From Perognathus longimembris pacificus (lineage: Eukaryota > Chordata > Mammalia > Rodentia > Heteromyidae): a DNA stretch of 64,000 nt. The notes under the pieces are model-generated. The model was not told where the DNA came from, did no database searches, and saw only the letters and a list, made by a program, of their open reading frames with translations. The stretch covers positions 110,329,885 through 110,393,884 of the forward strand of contig NC_063163.1 of the NCBI RefSeq assembly GCF_023159225.1, written 5' to 3'. This document shows positions 1 through 10,925 of this stretch, one piece after another. A program made the translations under genes and the position numbers. The stretch's first letter is position 1. Every line of letters starts with the position of its first letter.

Positions 1-734
1 GCTCATTACCTGACTTCTGTCATTGCAAACCTTCTGTACATGACCTCTACAATAGCAATTAAGAAACAAAAGGATTGTGGAGCTGTGCTCCCCTCCTTGC
101 CCTCATGGCTTCTTAGTTACGTGGTGAGCATTTTTACTCCCCTACACACTCTGTATGAACTACCCACCTCACCATAGGCCTAAAAGCAATTCACCTTGGA
201 CAGCAACCTCAAAAATTGTGAAACAAGATAAAAATTTCTCACCACATGCTGATTATCTCAAGCAGTTTTCACATTGTGAGAAAACTGCCTAACATATTTC
301 CTTGTGTCAATCTTATTTTTTAAGAATTCGTAGTAAATTTTATACAATATACAACTTCCTAAACACATCCCTAGAGATATCATTAGCTAGAACTCAATAT
401 TTGTTTAGATTTTCTTTTGACATACACTTGAAATTGCAAAGGTTTTATTTCTTCCAATCTATTCCCATGTTATTGCTCCACATTTTAGACCTGTTATTTC
501 TCATGGCAGTATTTCATATCTTTTCATACACTTAATTTTAAGTTTATTTACACTTTTTTATAATTTCTGCTCTTATGTAGCATCGTACTCAAAAGAGAAA
601 TAGTGAAAGCTTTTCTTTTGAGATCAGGAGTAATAGAAAGATGTCTGTTTTGACACCTCATTCAACATTGCACTGCAAGTTGTATTCACAGAAATTAGGC
701 AGGAAAAATCTAAAATGTATTGAAATCAGAAATA
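1..734. other. Unannotated AT-rich flank
   Basis: I see no coding exon, SINE or tandem repeat here. A 77-codon open frame at 302-535 is rich in Phe, Leu and Ser, as expected from chance translation of AT-rich DNA, and has no recognisable domain. Confidence 0.5.
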
Positions 735-995
735 AAGAGCTGCCTGGGTGCTGAAGACTCATGCTTGTAACCGTAGTTACTCAGGAAGCAGAGATTAGAA
801 GGTTTACTATTCAAGGTCAGCCTAGGTAAGATGTTCATGAGATCCTCAACTCTAGAGTAAACTTGATGTATGGGAATGTGCTGGCCATCTCAACTACAAT
901 GATGACTATAAATAGAAGGGTCACCATATCCAGCCTGCCCAGCCAAAAATCAAGAGCTTATCTCTCAAAAGTGATAGAATGCCTTTCTAGCAAGC
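735..995 (+). mobile_element. Degenerate B1-like (7SL-derived) SINE, apparently dimeric
   Basis: The segment carries the worn B1/Alu-type signature: a GCTGGGTGCTG-like start, a CTCATGCTTGTAA box and then TACTCAGGAAGCAGAGAT. A second similar half follows from about 875, ending near a CTTATCTCTCAAAAG stretch that stands in for the A-tail. High divergence and the lack of clear target-site duplications suggest an old insertion. Confidence 0.55.
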
Positions 996-1059
996 ATGAA
1001 GCTTTCCCAAAGATAGATTTTCCAAAGAATATAAACAAGTGACCAGTAAATATATTTTT

Positions 1060-1480
1060 TAAAAAGATGCTCTATGTCACCAACCACCACTAAGGAAGTA
1101 CAGATCAGAACTCTAATGAGAGACCACTTCACACTCAGTTAGCATGACTATTACCACAACCAAGCAATAGAAAGTAGCAAGTGTTGGTGAAGAGGTGGAG
1201 AAATTGGAGCGCTTCCATGCTAGCAGAATTACAAAATGAGACAGTGGCTATGGAAAACTGTATGGCAGTTCCTCAAAATATTAAAAGTAGAATTACCATA
1301 TTGACAGCCAGTATACTTCTGGGTACTTGTCCAAAAGATTTGAAAATCTGCCATTCTCCAATTTCTTCACAGCAGAATATTCCAGTAGATAAAATGAAGA
1401 AGCTACCCAAGTGTCCATTCATGAATGCAAGGATAAAGAAAATGAGCTAGACATGCAAAATTATTCAGCCTTTGGAAGTC
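1060..1480 (+). mobile_element. Ancient L1 fragment, 3' part of ORF2
   Basis: The order of conserved words matches the end of mammalian L1 ORF2 in sense orientation: a GATGCTCTATGTCACCAACC-like stretch, the AGAGACCACTTCACACTCAGTTAGC segment, GGTGAAGAGGTGGAGAAATTGG, and later a CAGCAGAATATTCCAGTAGATAAAATG region. In-frame pieces read as the L1 C-terminal segment but contain stop codons and frameshifts, so the copy is dead. It corresponds to the same ORF2 region as the better preserved antisense copy at 39540-40385. Confidence 0.75.
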
Positions 1481-3000
1481 TTCTGATGCATGCTACCATG
1501 TGCCTTAACCTTAAAGATATGTTGGTAAACTAAATGAAAAAAAAATATATATATAATATCCTAGAATTGTCTCATTCATAGGGATAAAAAGTAGAACAGT
1601 GTTTATTAGAAACAGACAAACTGTTCCTCAGAGGCGATGCTTACCCATCTATGGGGTCTCTGTTACAGTGCGTGATTAATAAACTTTTGGTGAAAACAAT
1701 GGTCCTGCTAAGCAATGATACCTTACAAGAAAAAAAAAACAACATTATTCAGGCCAAATTGCACATTATATTTTGTATGGGTAATGAAAGAAGGCAGGAT
1801 TAATGAGAACAGTGAGATTGCTTTGGGTTCAGTTAAACTTGGAATAAATATAGATGCTCTTCAAAGAAAACCCTTGGAATAAAACCATCCCTCTTCTTCC
1901 TGAGCTGACCTCTGTCCCTTGGAAATGGCAGTGATTCATCAAATGGCAGCATTCTAGTCAGAGAGGGGTTCAGAACTCTCTCCCCTTCAGAATAGGCAGT
2001 AAGGGCTCAGACGTTGATCACTAAGTGTAAAATAAAGACAGGGCTTGATTCCTTATGATCCGTTGACTGACTGTGATAGGCTGAAGCTCAGCAGTCTGTG
2101 ACTGGCTCAGACTGGACCTGTACAAAACTAGACTCCTACATTGAGCTATGGTTTCTTACATAGAAATTAAACATACAAAGACAGCCTCAGGCCTGGGCTT
2201 CCTGCTTATTTTATTTAACTTGGTTAAGAATCTTAGATGCTCTATCCTGGAGCTAGGCACTGGTTAATTGGAGGGCTATGAAAAATAAAAGCCTTAGAAA
2301 ATGATTAAATGTATTTCTCACCATCTGCTACACTTGTCAAATTTCTGTCTGGGTGACATAGAATTCAGAATGTTGTTGGGACAAATATTATAAAAGCAAA
2401 CTTTGTACCTTAGCTTAAGGCATTACAAGGACTGCAGGATGGCTATGAGGCAGAACAAGTTATTTTAAGACATGCTTCGAATGAAAGGTCAAGTACTAAA
2501 CAGCTTTTTGGCTTTTCTCAAATCTGATCCTGTTGATTTTATTTCAATTCTTTCTCTAAATAATTACTTAGAAATAGGGATAAATGTCAGAAGTTGGTGC
2601 CCAAGTGTTTGTGAAATAATATATTTTTCTACTAATGTTGCCCAAATATTTTACAGTATTAACAAGATGTCCCATCCATTGTGATTTTACAGTGAAAGGG
2701 ACATTGTTCAGTGGGGAAATAAATGATTCGCAGGTAAAATAATATAGATCACCAAATAAATTAGAAGCAGATGTTTTTAAAACAGAGGAAAGGTGATCAT
2801 ATTCTCAAGTAGAATATGCTTTATGAGACTCAAGTGCTGAGTAGCATCTTCTGCTTCAAATTATCCTTTACTTCAGCCTTCTTTAAAAATTCTCCTTAAG
2901 TTCTGGCAATTAGAGATTCAGTTTAGATAACAATTCAGTGTGAAATAAGAAATAACTGTGGGACTTTGTGACTATTTATTGTATGACATTTGTATGACTA
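1481..3000. other. Unannotated stretch
   Basis: No repeat family or exon was recognised. Short AT-runs occur near 1540-1555 and the longest open frame (2472-2684) has no recognisable motif. Confidence 0.4.
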
Positions 3001-3009
3001 ATTTGGATC

Positions 3010-3145
3010 TTATTTCTCTCTCTCTCTCTCTTTTCCTGAGGCTAAACCAAGTCTTAGAGGGTGATGAGAGACTGAGGGAAGGGGGAAGAAGGGAAGAGGC
3101 AGGCGTAGGGAGAGAGGGGAAAGACAGGAGAAAAACGGGGTATTT
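3010..3145. repeat. (TC)n tract followed by a GA-rich purine tract
   Basis: About seven TC units lie near 3017-3031. A polypurine stretch of GGGA/GAAG words follows at 3060-3140. This is low-complexity DNA, and the open frame running through it (2958-3152) is a translation artefact. Confidence 0.75.
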
Positions 3146-3808
3146 ATGTTGATGTTATCTAGCTTCTCCACTATAAGGCAGTAGTCTTGAATCTTGTCTA
3201 CTTTTTAAACAGGTATTTACAAATGAAACAAAACAAGTAAAGACCACACTGCCTTAGCTTCCCACCCTCAAAGATAATTATGTCACCATCTTGGTGGACC
3301 AAAGGTTGTTTTATTTTGTTTTTCAGTTTCTTCTAACCCAAACTTTGTAAGTAAAATTTCCAATGGCACCTCCTGAACATCTCACCTAGTCATAGCCTCC
3401 TCTGCCCCAACCCACTCTTGGGAAGGAAAAAGCTAAAGCCTTCAGATCAGATGGAAATAGCTCAGCAAGACTTAATACTCCTCTAATTCTTAAGGCCCTC
3501 AGGATAAACTCTTATTGACAAGCAGGGGATTTCCTTTGCACTCAATCTTGAATTTCTCTCACTATGTTTCAGCTGGGTCATTTAGAGCCCTACTGTTTTA
3601 GGATGGAACTTCTAGAGCTTCACCTGAAAAGCCAAAATGACTCCATTTTCAGGCAGCCCCCATTTTGTTGATTGTTTAAGCTATGAGTAACCCAGAGCCC
3701 ACCCAAATTCTAGGAACAGAGCTGTTTGTACCGAAACCACCAGACCACAACTACCCCCATTGCACAGATGGCCCAACCGGTTTGGAGACGTTCTGGTCGC
3801 TTTGACCG

Positions 3809-3846
3809 CCCTGGAATGTCCCTAGAGCACCCTGGAATGTCCCTAG
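3809..3846 (+). repeat. Direct repeat in LTR U3
   Basis: The 17-bp word CCCTGGAATGTCCCTAG occurs twice with a 21-bp period, about 80-117 bp upstream of the LTR TATA box. Tandem U3 repeats of this kind are typical of retroviral enhancers. Function is inferred from position only. Confidence 0.8.
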
Positions 3847-3925
3847 CCCCGAGCCAATCAGATTTGTACTGGCACCTCAGTCCTGCTTGCACATCTGGTT
3901 ACTGTAACTTTGTGATTTTTGCCTT

Positions 3926-3933
3926 TATATAAA
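3926..3933 (+). promoter_or_regulatory. LTR TATA box
   Basis: TATATAAA lies about 90 bp upstream of the AATAAA signal and 68 bp downstream of a CCAAT box. This is the normal promoter spacing for a gammaretroviral LTR. Confidence 0.75.
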
Positions 3934-4017
3934 CCCTGTAAGATTTCAGCTCAGGACCTTCCTCCTACCCTCCGCTGCGTCAGTGTGTAGGATGAGGTCC
4001 GGGCTGCAGCTCACCTG

Positions 4018-4023
4018 AATAAA
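4018..4023 (+). promoter_or_regulatory. LTR polyadenylation signal
   Basis: AATAAA is followed by AGCTTTGC and a T-rich stretch, an arrangement common in the R region of class I endogenous retroviruses. Confidence 0.75.
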
Positions 4024-4088
4024 GCTTTGCTTTTGCATTTCGGAACATCTGGCTCTCGGTGGTCTTCTCCTGACTTGGGCATAACAGT

Positions 4089-4106
4089 TGGGGGCTCATC
4101 CGGGAT
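4089..4106 (+). promoter_or_regulatory. tRNA-Pro primer-binding site of the ERV
   Basis: These 18 bases match the proline-tRNA primer-binding site of murine leukaemia-type viruses at 17 positions; the one difference is G to A in the CTCGTCC core (here CTCATCC). The site starts two bases after the LTR's terminal CA, as in gammaretroviruses. Confidence 0.9.
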
Positions 4107-4580
4107 GCCCAGAGACCCCCGAGACCCCAGATCCCAAAGGTGAGAAACAACGCTGTTAATTTGTCTTGTCCTGTCCTTTGTCTGTTTGTGTGTATTACTT
4201 TCACTTTCTCTCTTGAGGACAGCCATTCCAATTCGTATTTTATTTTTAGGGACGACAACCGTGGAGGAACTGGGAGACGTCCCAGACCCTCCACCCTTGA
4301 AGGGAGGCCCCTGGAACCCCGCCTTGATACTTGTAGGGCACAAATTGGTCCAGTTTCTAGCTGGCACTGACCGGGAGGGTCTCCTCACAGAGGCTCAACA
4401 CCCGCGCCCTCCCCCCCCACCAGACTATTTGGGAAGGAGGGACACAGAACAAAAGTTTCTCTGGCCCTGGAAACTGCTGTTTTTCAGCCATGTTGGATTT
4501 CAGATGATGAACACCAGCCAATAGAAATGATGGCTCTGACTCTGGAGCCAACTGGCCACTTAGCCTCATTCAAGCAAACA
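4107..4580 (+). mobile_element. ERV1 untranslated leader remnant; the body is missing
   Basis: Sequence after the primer-binding site looks like a gammaretroviral leader: a CCCAAAGGTGAG splice-donor-like word near 4133-4144 and a GGGAGACGTCCCAGACC segment near 4270. A C-rich run lies near 4411-4420. Past about 4580 I see only a very short open frame beginning Met-Gly at 4580, and no gag, pol or env homology. The provirus is therefore truncated or deleted just after its leader. No coding potential remains. Confidence 0.65.
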
Positions 4581-6060
4581 TGGGTTTGCTAAGGAGAGGG
4601 ATCCCAGTTTACTTGAGGCAGGCAGGGACCAATTTATAGGGTCACCTATAAAAAACTCATTTAAGCCATCTTAAAGGAGAAATTACTTGAGGTTAAAATA
4701 GGCAACTTTACAGCTCTTTATATAGATTTTTTTTAAAAGATGTAATAGAGCCAAGCCCACATAGGAACAGATATTAGACTAGAAAATCAGCTATGTCATT
4801 CTTTCTGTGTGTGAAGCATGTCCTAAACCCCTCTTATTCCTGCTTCTTCGACTTTCTCCTGTTTGGTTTCATGGAGTCACTCATTCTGCTAGTGGCCCTG
4901 ACATTTCCATTTTAAACTCAATTGTCTACTATCATTCAAGTGTCCTTGTAGCTCTAAATAGAATTCTCATAGAAAAAAGTATGTAGTTCACCCCACTTTC
5001 CACCTAATTCTTCATAGGTTAGCATCAACCCTAGCTGGCTTCACTGTCTGAGGAACTGCTCTCTGAAGAAACACCATGGAAGGCATCTTTTTAAGAAAAG
5101 CTACGGAGTGGCTGATTGTGATAACCACTATTGGGGAGAGTCCCATCCATAGGCCTGCCTGTAGCCATGCCAGTGGAGTGGCAGAGCTGATGACATCTGT
5201 TGGAGCATGCCGGTGTGGCTGGTAGAATGCCACCATTTTTTAGACACTTTGTACATCAGGGGTGAGGGAGGATTTTCTAGATTATAGGGGGAAGGGTAAA
5301 ATTGGGCTTTTGTTTTGTTGTTCCTTTTTTGACGGGGTGTGGGGGTATAGTACTCAGTTTATGCCCTAAAATAACATGTAAAAACCCCTGAGGTATTGTA
5401 TGGGTATGGGTGTGTGTGTGAGTGCATTTTTACATGTCTGGCAATTAAACCTTTGTCTTCTGAAAATTAGTGAATCTTTTTTTTTCTCCAGAAGTATTTG
5501 TTACAAGATTTATAAATAAGAGCTCTACTTAAGTCTGTTTACCATGAACGTGTTGCAGCAAACCTTATACACCTAATTCCTGTGAGACTTAAGGAAAGAC
5601 TAAGACTTACCAGGTTAAGCAGCAGCCAAATTCTCAGTAATTGTTTGCCTTGATTCATCTTTACTCTGCATTATGCCAGCTCTAAAACTTCCAGTCTTCT
5701 TGTTTTAGTCCTTAATCTTTTCTGTTGTAAGCAGGAAGGGTAAAAGAAGAACTTGCTTAACTGTATTAATTCATTAGTCCATGGCTGAAACCAGGCCTCC
5801 CTTTTTTCATTCATCCTGCCATGTCACTAGATACATGATCAGATATCGGAGGGCTGGGCATTCTTGCAATACCTTAACAATGCTGAAATCTGCAGCATAG
5901 TACTAAGGAAGTTAAAGTTTAAATGTAACCACTTTATTTAAAGGTTTTTTTTTTCACCTTTAATTTAAATGAAATTGGGATGGAGTGAACATGATTTTGT
6001 CGACCATGTTCGTGAATTATAGATACAACATAAATTGGTAGGATTTGTGTGATGATCTTT
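4581..6060. other. Unannotated stretch after the ERV remnant
   Basis: No gag/pol/env-like frame, SINE or exon was recognised. A short GT-rich segment lies near 5400-5425. Part of this may be eroded ERV internal sequence, but nothing in it proves that. Confidence 0.4.
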
Positions 6061-6090
6061 TATGATACTTAATTTTTATTTTATTTTATT

Positions 6091-6286
6091 TTTTGCCAGT
6101 CCTGGGGCTTGCACTCTGGGCCTGAGCACTGTCCCTGGCTTCTTTTTGCTCAAGGCTAGCACTCTGCAACTTGAGCCACAGTGACACTTCTGGCCTTTTT
6201 GTATATATGTGGTGCTGAGGGATCGAACCAAGGGCTTTACGTATACAAGGCAAGCACTCTTGCCACTAGGCCATAATCCCAGCCCC
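6091..6286 (-). mobile_element. IDL-Geo dimeric SINE
   Basis: Read on the minus strand this is the full ID-like left half, with Pol III A-box (TGGCCTAGTGG-type) and B-box (GGTTCGATCCC-type), followed by the Geo right half ending in CCAGGACTGGC and an A-rich tail. An 18-bp target-site duplication with one mismatch flanks it (6061-6078 and 6287-6304, TATGATACTTAATTTTTA). This is a clear retroposition event. Confidence 0.93.
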
Positions 6287-6304
6287 TATGACACTTAATT
6301 TTTA

Positions 6305-7117
6305 CATATCCCAGTCTCTGTATGTATCTGCATAAACAAAGAAAACAAATTCCTGCTTTGCTTTTATTGAAGGGTTTCCAGGACTATGTGTCTGCTCCTG
6401 AGCTTTGTTTTAAGTATGTGTATCCTTTGTTTGTATTTTGTATTAAAAATAAAAAGAACCCATTATTGTTGAGCATGTTGGCATTGTCCCCTTTATTTTT
6501 TCCTCCCTCTTTTGGGGACATATGGAGCAAGTTATTCTTTTTCTGTATCTTTTTTTTTTCCTTTTGTAAACTCTCTTGTTTTGTTTAAAAATGGCTTTAT
6601 AAAAGGGCTTTTATAACCCCGCCCCCCCAAATAAAGAAAAGCACGGAGGACTAGCTATATACACACTTACAAAATGTCTACTAGAATATAACGCTTCAAT
6701 TGCACATGGTTCTAAGTGGTATGGTGGTGGAATCTCATGTTTTTCATTTCGTCTCTCTTCTTCTCAGCACATAAATTACACTTTTTGTCCAGTGAATTTG
6801 CAGAATCATTTGACCTCATAGACCATTTTGAAGAAGGCAAGGCTGGCCAAAGCTCAGAATGACATATAAGATCCAGCAATATCTAGACATTATGAATGTT
6901 CAAAAGATTTGACAAACATGTAAATAAGGAGGACATCTTATTTTGATGATAAATGAAATACTTAGAGACTATAGATGAGGAAGCCCCAAAAGAATGCTGT
7001 GGCAATAATCTTCATAAGGAAGTTGTTTAGCCAGCATTAGTTTTCTTCTTTGTGTTATAAATTACTTTGTATTTTGAGTCTGCTGAAGTCCATATAATAA
7101 AGGGATTTTTCAAAATG
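6305..7117. other. Unannotated stretch
   Basis: No exon or repeat recognised. There is a C-run near 6620 and T-rich tracts near 6550-6562. Confidence 0.4.
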
Positions 7118-7390
7118 GCATTTTTTCATTTCTTTACTGTCAAAGTGATGTACAGAGGGATTAGTTTCATACATAAGGCACTGTGTACATTTCTTATCCA
7201 ACTTGTTACCTCCTTCCTCATTCCTCCCCACTTTCCCTCCCCTCCACCCCCCATGAGTTGAACAGTTGCTCTACACCATGTAGTTTTGTAAATATTGCTG
7301 TTGCATTGGTTTATCTTTTTATCCTTTGTCTCTCGATTTTGGTATTTCCTTTTCCTTCCCTAGTTGCCAAAATGGCCTTCTTCATCACAT
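7118..7390 (-). mobile_element. L1 3'UTR-like repeat with G-rich polypurine tract
   Basis: This shares long stretches with 36785-37065, and with 49990-50175 in reverse complement: ACTGTCAAAGTGATGTACAGAG, a C-rich tract (7220-7255, G-rich on the element strand), CCCCATGAGTTG, then CTTTTTATCCTTTGTCTCTCG. A G-rich polypurine tract shortly before a terminal A-tail is characteristic of mammalian L1 3' UTRs. Assignment to L1 is by that architecture and the A-tail, not by linked ORF2. Confidence 0.7.
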
Positions 7391-7665
7391 AGGAAACTGG
7401 TTTTCATTACTCTCTTTGTAAAGAACTTACCACTTTGTACTTTTACCTAGTTTATTTTATTTTAAAATAAACTCAAGACACCTTTTGAGGTGTCCAGTTA
7501 ATGAAATTTTTAGTTTTTAATGAAGAGTACTAGTAGTAAGCCATCTAAAATTCTTTTGACTCTATCTTATCTAAAAATCTAGTACCAAAAAAAAATCTTG
7601 ACTAGATTTTTAAAAATCTATTTTTTGTGATATATTCAATTTTTTTTTCTTTTTTCTTTTTTTTT

Positions 7666-7858
7666 GGCCAGTCCTGGGGCTTGGACTCAGGGTCTGAGCA
7701 CTGTCCCTGGCTTCTTTTTGCTCAAGGCTAGCACTCTGCCACTTGAGCCACAGCGCCACTTCTGGCCGTTTTCTGTATGTGTGGTGCTGGGGAATTGAAC
7801 CCAGAACCTCATGTATACGAGGCAAGCACTCTTGCCACTAGGCCATATCCCCAGCCCC
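7666..7858 (-). mobile_element. IDL-Geo dimeric SINE
   Basis: This is a complete minus-strand copy, with A- and B-box left half and Geo right half, preceded on the plus strand by a long T-rich tail. The direct repeat TGATATATTC at 7628-7637 and 7859-7868 is its target-site duplication. Open frames of about 70 codons across it are SINE translation, not protein. Confidence 0.93.
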
Positions 7859-8054
7859 TGATATATTCTAATGGTTGTGGATTGCATGTCACTTATGCCA
7901 TATAGCAAATTTATTTTAAATATTGCCTTGTAATGGCTTTTGTCAGTACAGTAGAAAATGTTATTTTCATTTTGATATTGGGTGGGGTCTGACTCTTATT
8001 TCTGAGAATGCTATTTTCTAATTCTGTAACCTTATATAGAATACTTAAAAGTAA

Positions 8055-8265
8055 TATATTGAGCACTTACTGCTCCCCAGTGCATTTCTAACTTTTTTTT
8101 TAACAAGGTATCCCTAAAACAAGTAGTGATTATCCCATCTCATAAGAACTAGATGAGGAAAGGGAAAAAGGTAAATGCCATATAGTTAAGATATGGCAAG
8201 TATGATTTGAACCCCGATCTGTGAGACAGTGACACATATACCCTTCATGCCAAGCTCTGTACTAC
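8055..8265 (-). mobile_element. MIR element
   Basis: The plus strand reads as an inverted MIR: a TTGAGCACTTACT start, GATTATCCCATCTCATAAG, a GATGAGGAAAGG core, then GGCAAGTATGATTTGAACCCCGATCTG, and a final segment near CATGCCAAGCTCTGTACTAC. This order is diagnostic of the ancient tRNA-derived MIR family. Confidence 0.8.
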
Positions 8266-9529
8266 ATAGGCACAGGGTTACAGAAGCTTGCTTTTTCAGA
8301 ATTTTTACAAGACTGGTGATTGTGTATCGCATTTTCACATGAATACTCTTAAATGGTAGTGTTTTTGTTTTTGTTTTTTTTAATTTTCACCAATGAGACC
8401 AGGAGTAGCAAAATGAAAAGATGTTGATGATTTGAACTGTATACTTAAAGATTTCCAGTTTCTTTTAGTGACATTCTGGACAGAATTAGAGTTAAGAAAC
8501 ACCAAATATGCAATTTGTAGTGAAATATCTGACTTTTAATAAAAAGAGAGAGAATAACCCAGCAGTTTAATGAGCAACATCTAATGTTTAGATATCTGAC
8601 TAGTAGTAAACTCAACCCCAATGCTCTTTCTGCTTGCAATACAAGAGCTGACAGTTCTCTTAGAAAATTTGAAAATTTAACAAGCCAATCATGTCCTTCT
8701 TTAAAAATGAATTTTTATTTAATAAAGTATCAAAATATGTTCACAGTATTGTGTTAAACTCCTCAGTATTTTTTCCATGACCTCCCTTCAGACTGATTAT
8801 TTTATCCTTCCTGTTTTCCTCTTTGTCTTCATCAGTTCTATGGGGGATGGGGTAGAAAGGGACACAATGGACTCTTAATGGAAAGACAAGCACTGATTGA
8901 TTCTACTCCAGCACATCAAATTATGCCAGATGAGATGCAATTTGTCAGACATGTATGAAATGATGAATATGAACAGGGCTATGTTTGACTTCAGAAATAG
9001 GAAAAAAAAGAATAACAAAACTGATGTGTTTTACTTTAGACCAAAGGAGTGTGAAGAACTGAGATGATTGATGGACCACTCCCAAACAGTATATAGTCTT
9101 CAAGTAGAGTCAATGGTAAATTAGGCAAACCAATACAGAAAAGCAAAAGTACAGGACATTGGATGGGTCCCATCTACTTCCTAGCTGGTGCCAGCAATCC
9201 TTCCAGGAGCCAGCCTCTCATGCCTAATGCCAAATGACCCCATTTACCATCCTGTTGCTTCAGTCTTGACCATGACAGGTGTATGTATCCCACAGATTTC
9301 CTCATGAACCAAGTAGAAAATTAGCCTTATTCAAATTGAATGCTGAAGGAGTACAATAATCCTAGACCGGACTCATATAATTTTAGATTTAGTGTACCCC
9401 CAGTCATCAAAGATAAATGTTTTCTCTGATGGAAACTAAGGGGGAAACACTGGGAACTATTATCTCAGGGTGAGATAGAAGGTAGAATTTCTATTTAAAA
9501 TTATATTAACAGACTTGTTGTTGTTGTTG
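8266..9529. other. Unannotated stretch
   Basis: No exon, SINE or tandem repeat was recognised on either strand. Confidence 0.4.
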
Positions 9530-9753
9530 TTCCCTGTGGAGTTTGAACTCAGGGCCTGGGCACTGTCCCTGAGTTTTTTGCTTAAAGCTAGCACTCTACC
9601 ACACTGAGCAAATGCCATTTCTAGCTTTCTAGTAGTTAATTGGAGATAAGAGTTTCATGGACTTTTCTGCCCTGGCTGGCTTCCAACCATGGTTCTCAGA
9701 TCTCAGCCTCCTGAGTGGCTCAGATTTACAAGCATGAGCCATGGACACTGGCT
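9530..9753 (-). mobile_element. B1-like/Geo composite SINE
   Basis: On the plus strand the inverted Geo-like right half comes first (GAACTCAGGGCCTGGGCACTGTCCCTGAG...GCTAGCACTCTACCAC). The inverted B1-like half follows (GGCTGGCTTCCAACC...CAGATCTCAGCCTCCTGAGTGGCT...GCATGAGCC). A GTT-repeat near 9518-9530 occupies the tail end. Confidence 0.85.
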
Positions 9754-9764
9754 CTAAAGGACTC

Positions 9765-9870
9765 TTTTACCTCCTTACCTCCTTGCTTCCCTCCTACCCT
9801 TCCTTCTTCCCTCCTTTCCTTATCTTTTCCCCTTCTTCCTCTCTCTTTCCCCTCAATTTCTCCTTTTTAC
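9765..9870. repeat. CT-rich low-complexity tract
   Basis: A pyrimidine tract of CTTCC/CTCC words adjoins the SINE at 9530-9753. Two overlapping open frames run through it and encode only Ser/Leu/Pro/Phe-rich sequence. Confidence 0.75.
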
Positions 9871-10689
9871 TTTTTCTACTTTCCTGTCAGCATTTGTGCA
9901 ATTACTTCATAGGCTCAAAAAAAAAAAAAACAACCCAATAAATAAAGCAAATTCTGATCAAGAAACTTATAATCCCAACTGAACAACTGATATTTCACTT
10001 AGTAAAAACTGATCAAAGAAATCTTATTTTAATATACTGGGCAAATTTTGATTTATTGCTTCCATATAATAAAAAAAAAGATTATTTCAAGACATTGCTA
10101 GGTGTTATTAAGTATTTTTTGCCTATATTTCAGGAAGTGGCATCCTCCAAGAATCATGATTTTCTTCAAATTGGACAGTTGTTGTTAAGGAAGGAAGGAA
10201 ATTAAACAGAGAAAATAACTTGTCTCACAAAGCTCTTAGGCAGTAAAGGCAATAAGTAGCAGCCTGGATTAGAGAGGTACTGATATTTTTCTTTTCTTTT
10301 CCTACTAGAAATGCTACATTTTCCTCCACTCAAGCAATGCGTCAAGCAACGTGCAGCTACTGCTTTTGACAAAGCACTCTCTTAAATGAAATTCACGAGA
10401 AACGAGCTAAGCCTATGGCTTTGTTGGCTGGGCAATGCCTGCCTTCAAATGCTCACAAAAGGCAAGTGCTGGGCACATCTTCCCTCACTCAGGGGGCCTT
10501 CGAGCATGCCAGACCATTTGAATCTAAAATCCTCATTGGTCTTTGCTGGCTGTGTAATTTGGGGTCCTCTTGATTCAAGTAGAGAGCATAAAAGAGTGCA
10601 CTAGTCTTCCTATGTATTCTACCAAGGTTAATATGCAGTAATTTTTAAAGACATATTCCATTTCAGTATGAGTAAATTATTCAATTTTA

Positions 10690-10925
10690 TGCTTTGCAGT
10701 ATTGGGGGCCTGAACTTGGGGCCTCACATTCTCACTTGGCTTCTTTTTCTCATGACTGTTACTCTACCACTTGAGCCACAGCTTCACTTGTAACTTTTTC
10801 TGGTTAAGCGGGGATGAGAGTCTCTCAGAGTTGTCTTCTTTGGCAGGCTTTGAACCTTGAGCTTTATGCCCCAGCCTCCTAACTTGCTAGGGTGACAGGC
10901 CTGAGCCACTGTGACCAGTGTCTGG
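10690..10925 (-). mobile_element. B1-like/Geo composite SINE, diverged
   Basis: This has the same inverted module order as 9530-9753: a TGAACTTGGGGCCTCACATTC part, ACTCTACCACTTGAGCCACAG, then a GGCAGGCTTTGAACCTTGAG and CCAGCCTCCTAACTTGCTAGGG part. Divergence is higher and no clean target-site duplication was seen. Confidence 0.8.

Larger units (their letters stand above)
3625..4086 (+). mobile_element. ERV1 (gammaretrovirus-like) 5' LTR
   Basis: A stretch of about 462 bp starts with TG (3625) and ends with CA (4085-4086), the usual LTR termini. It holds, in the expected order, a 17-bp direct repeat in U3 (3809-3825 and 3830-3846), a CCAAT box (3854-3858), a TATATAAA box (3926-3933) and an AATAAA polyadenylation signal (4018-4023). 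A tRNA-Pro primer-binding site follows two bases after the terminal CA, which makes this a 5' LTR rather than a solo LTR and places it among class I endogenous retroviruses. The exact left edge is a judgement, since no target-site duplication or second LTR was found in the window. Open frames inside it are not genes. Confidence 0.85.

Noticed and set aside
4011..4388. Overlapping open frames over the LTR and leader on both strands
   Set aside because: They cover untranslated ERV sequence and show no gag, pol or env similarity.
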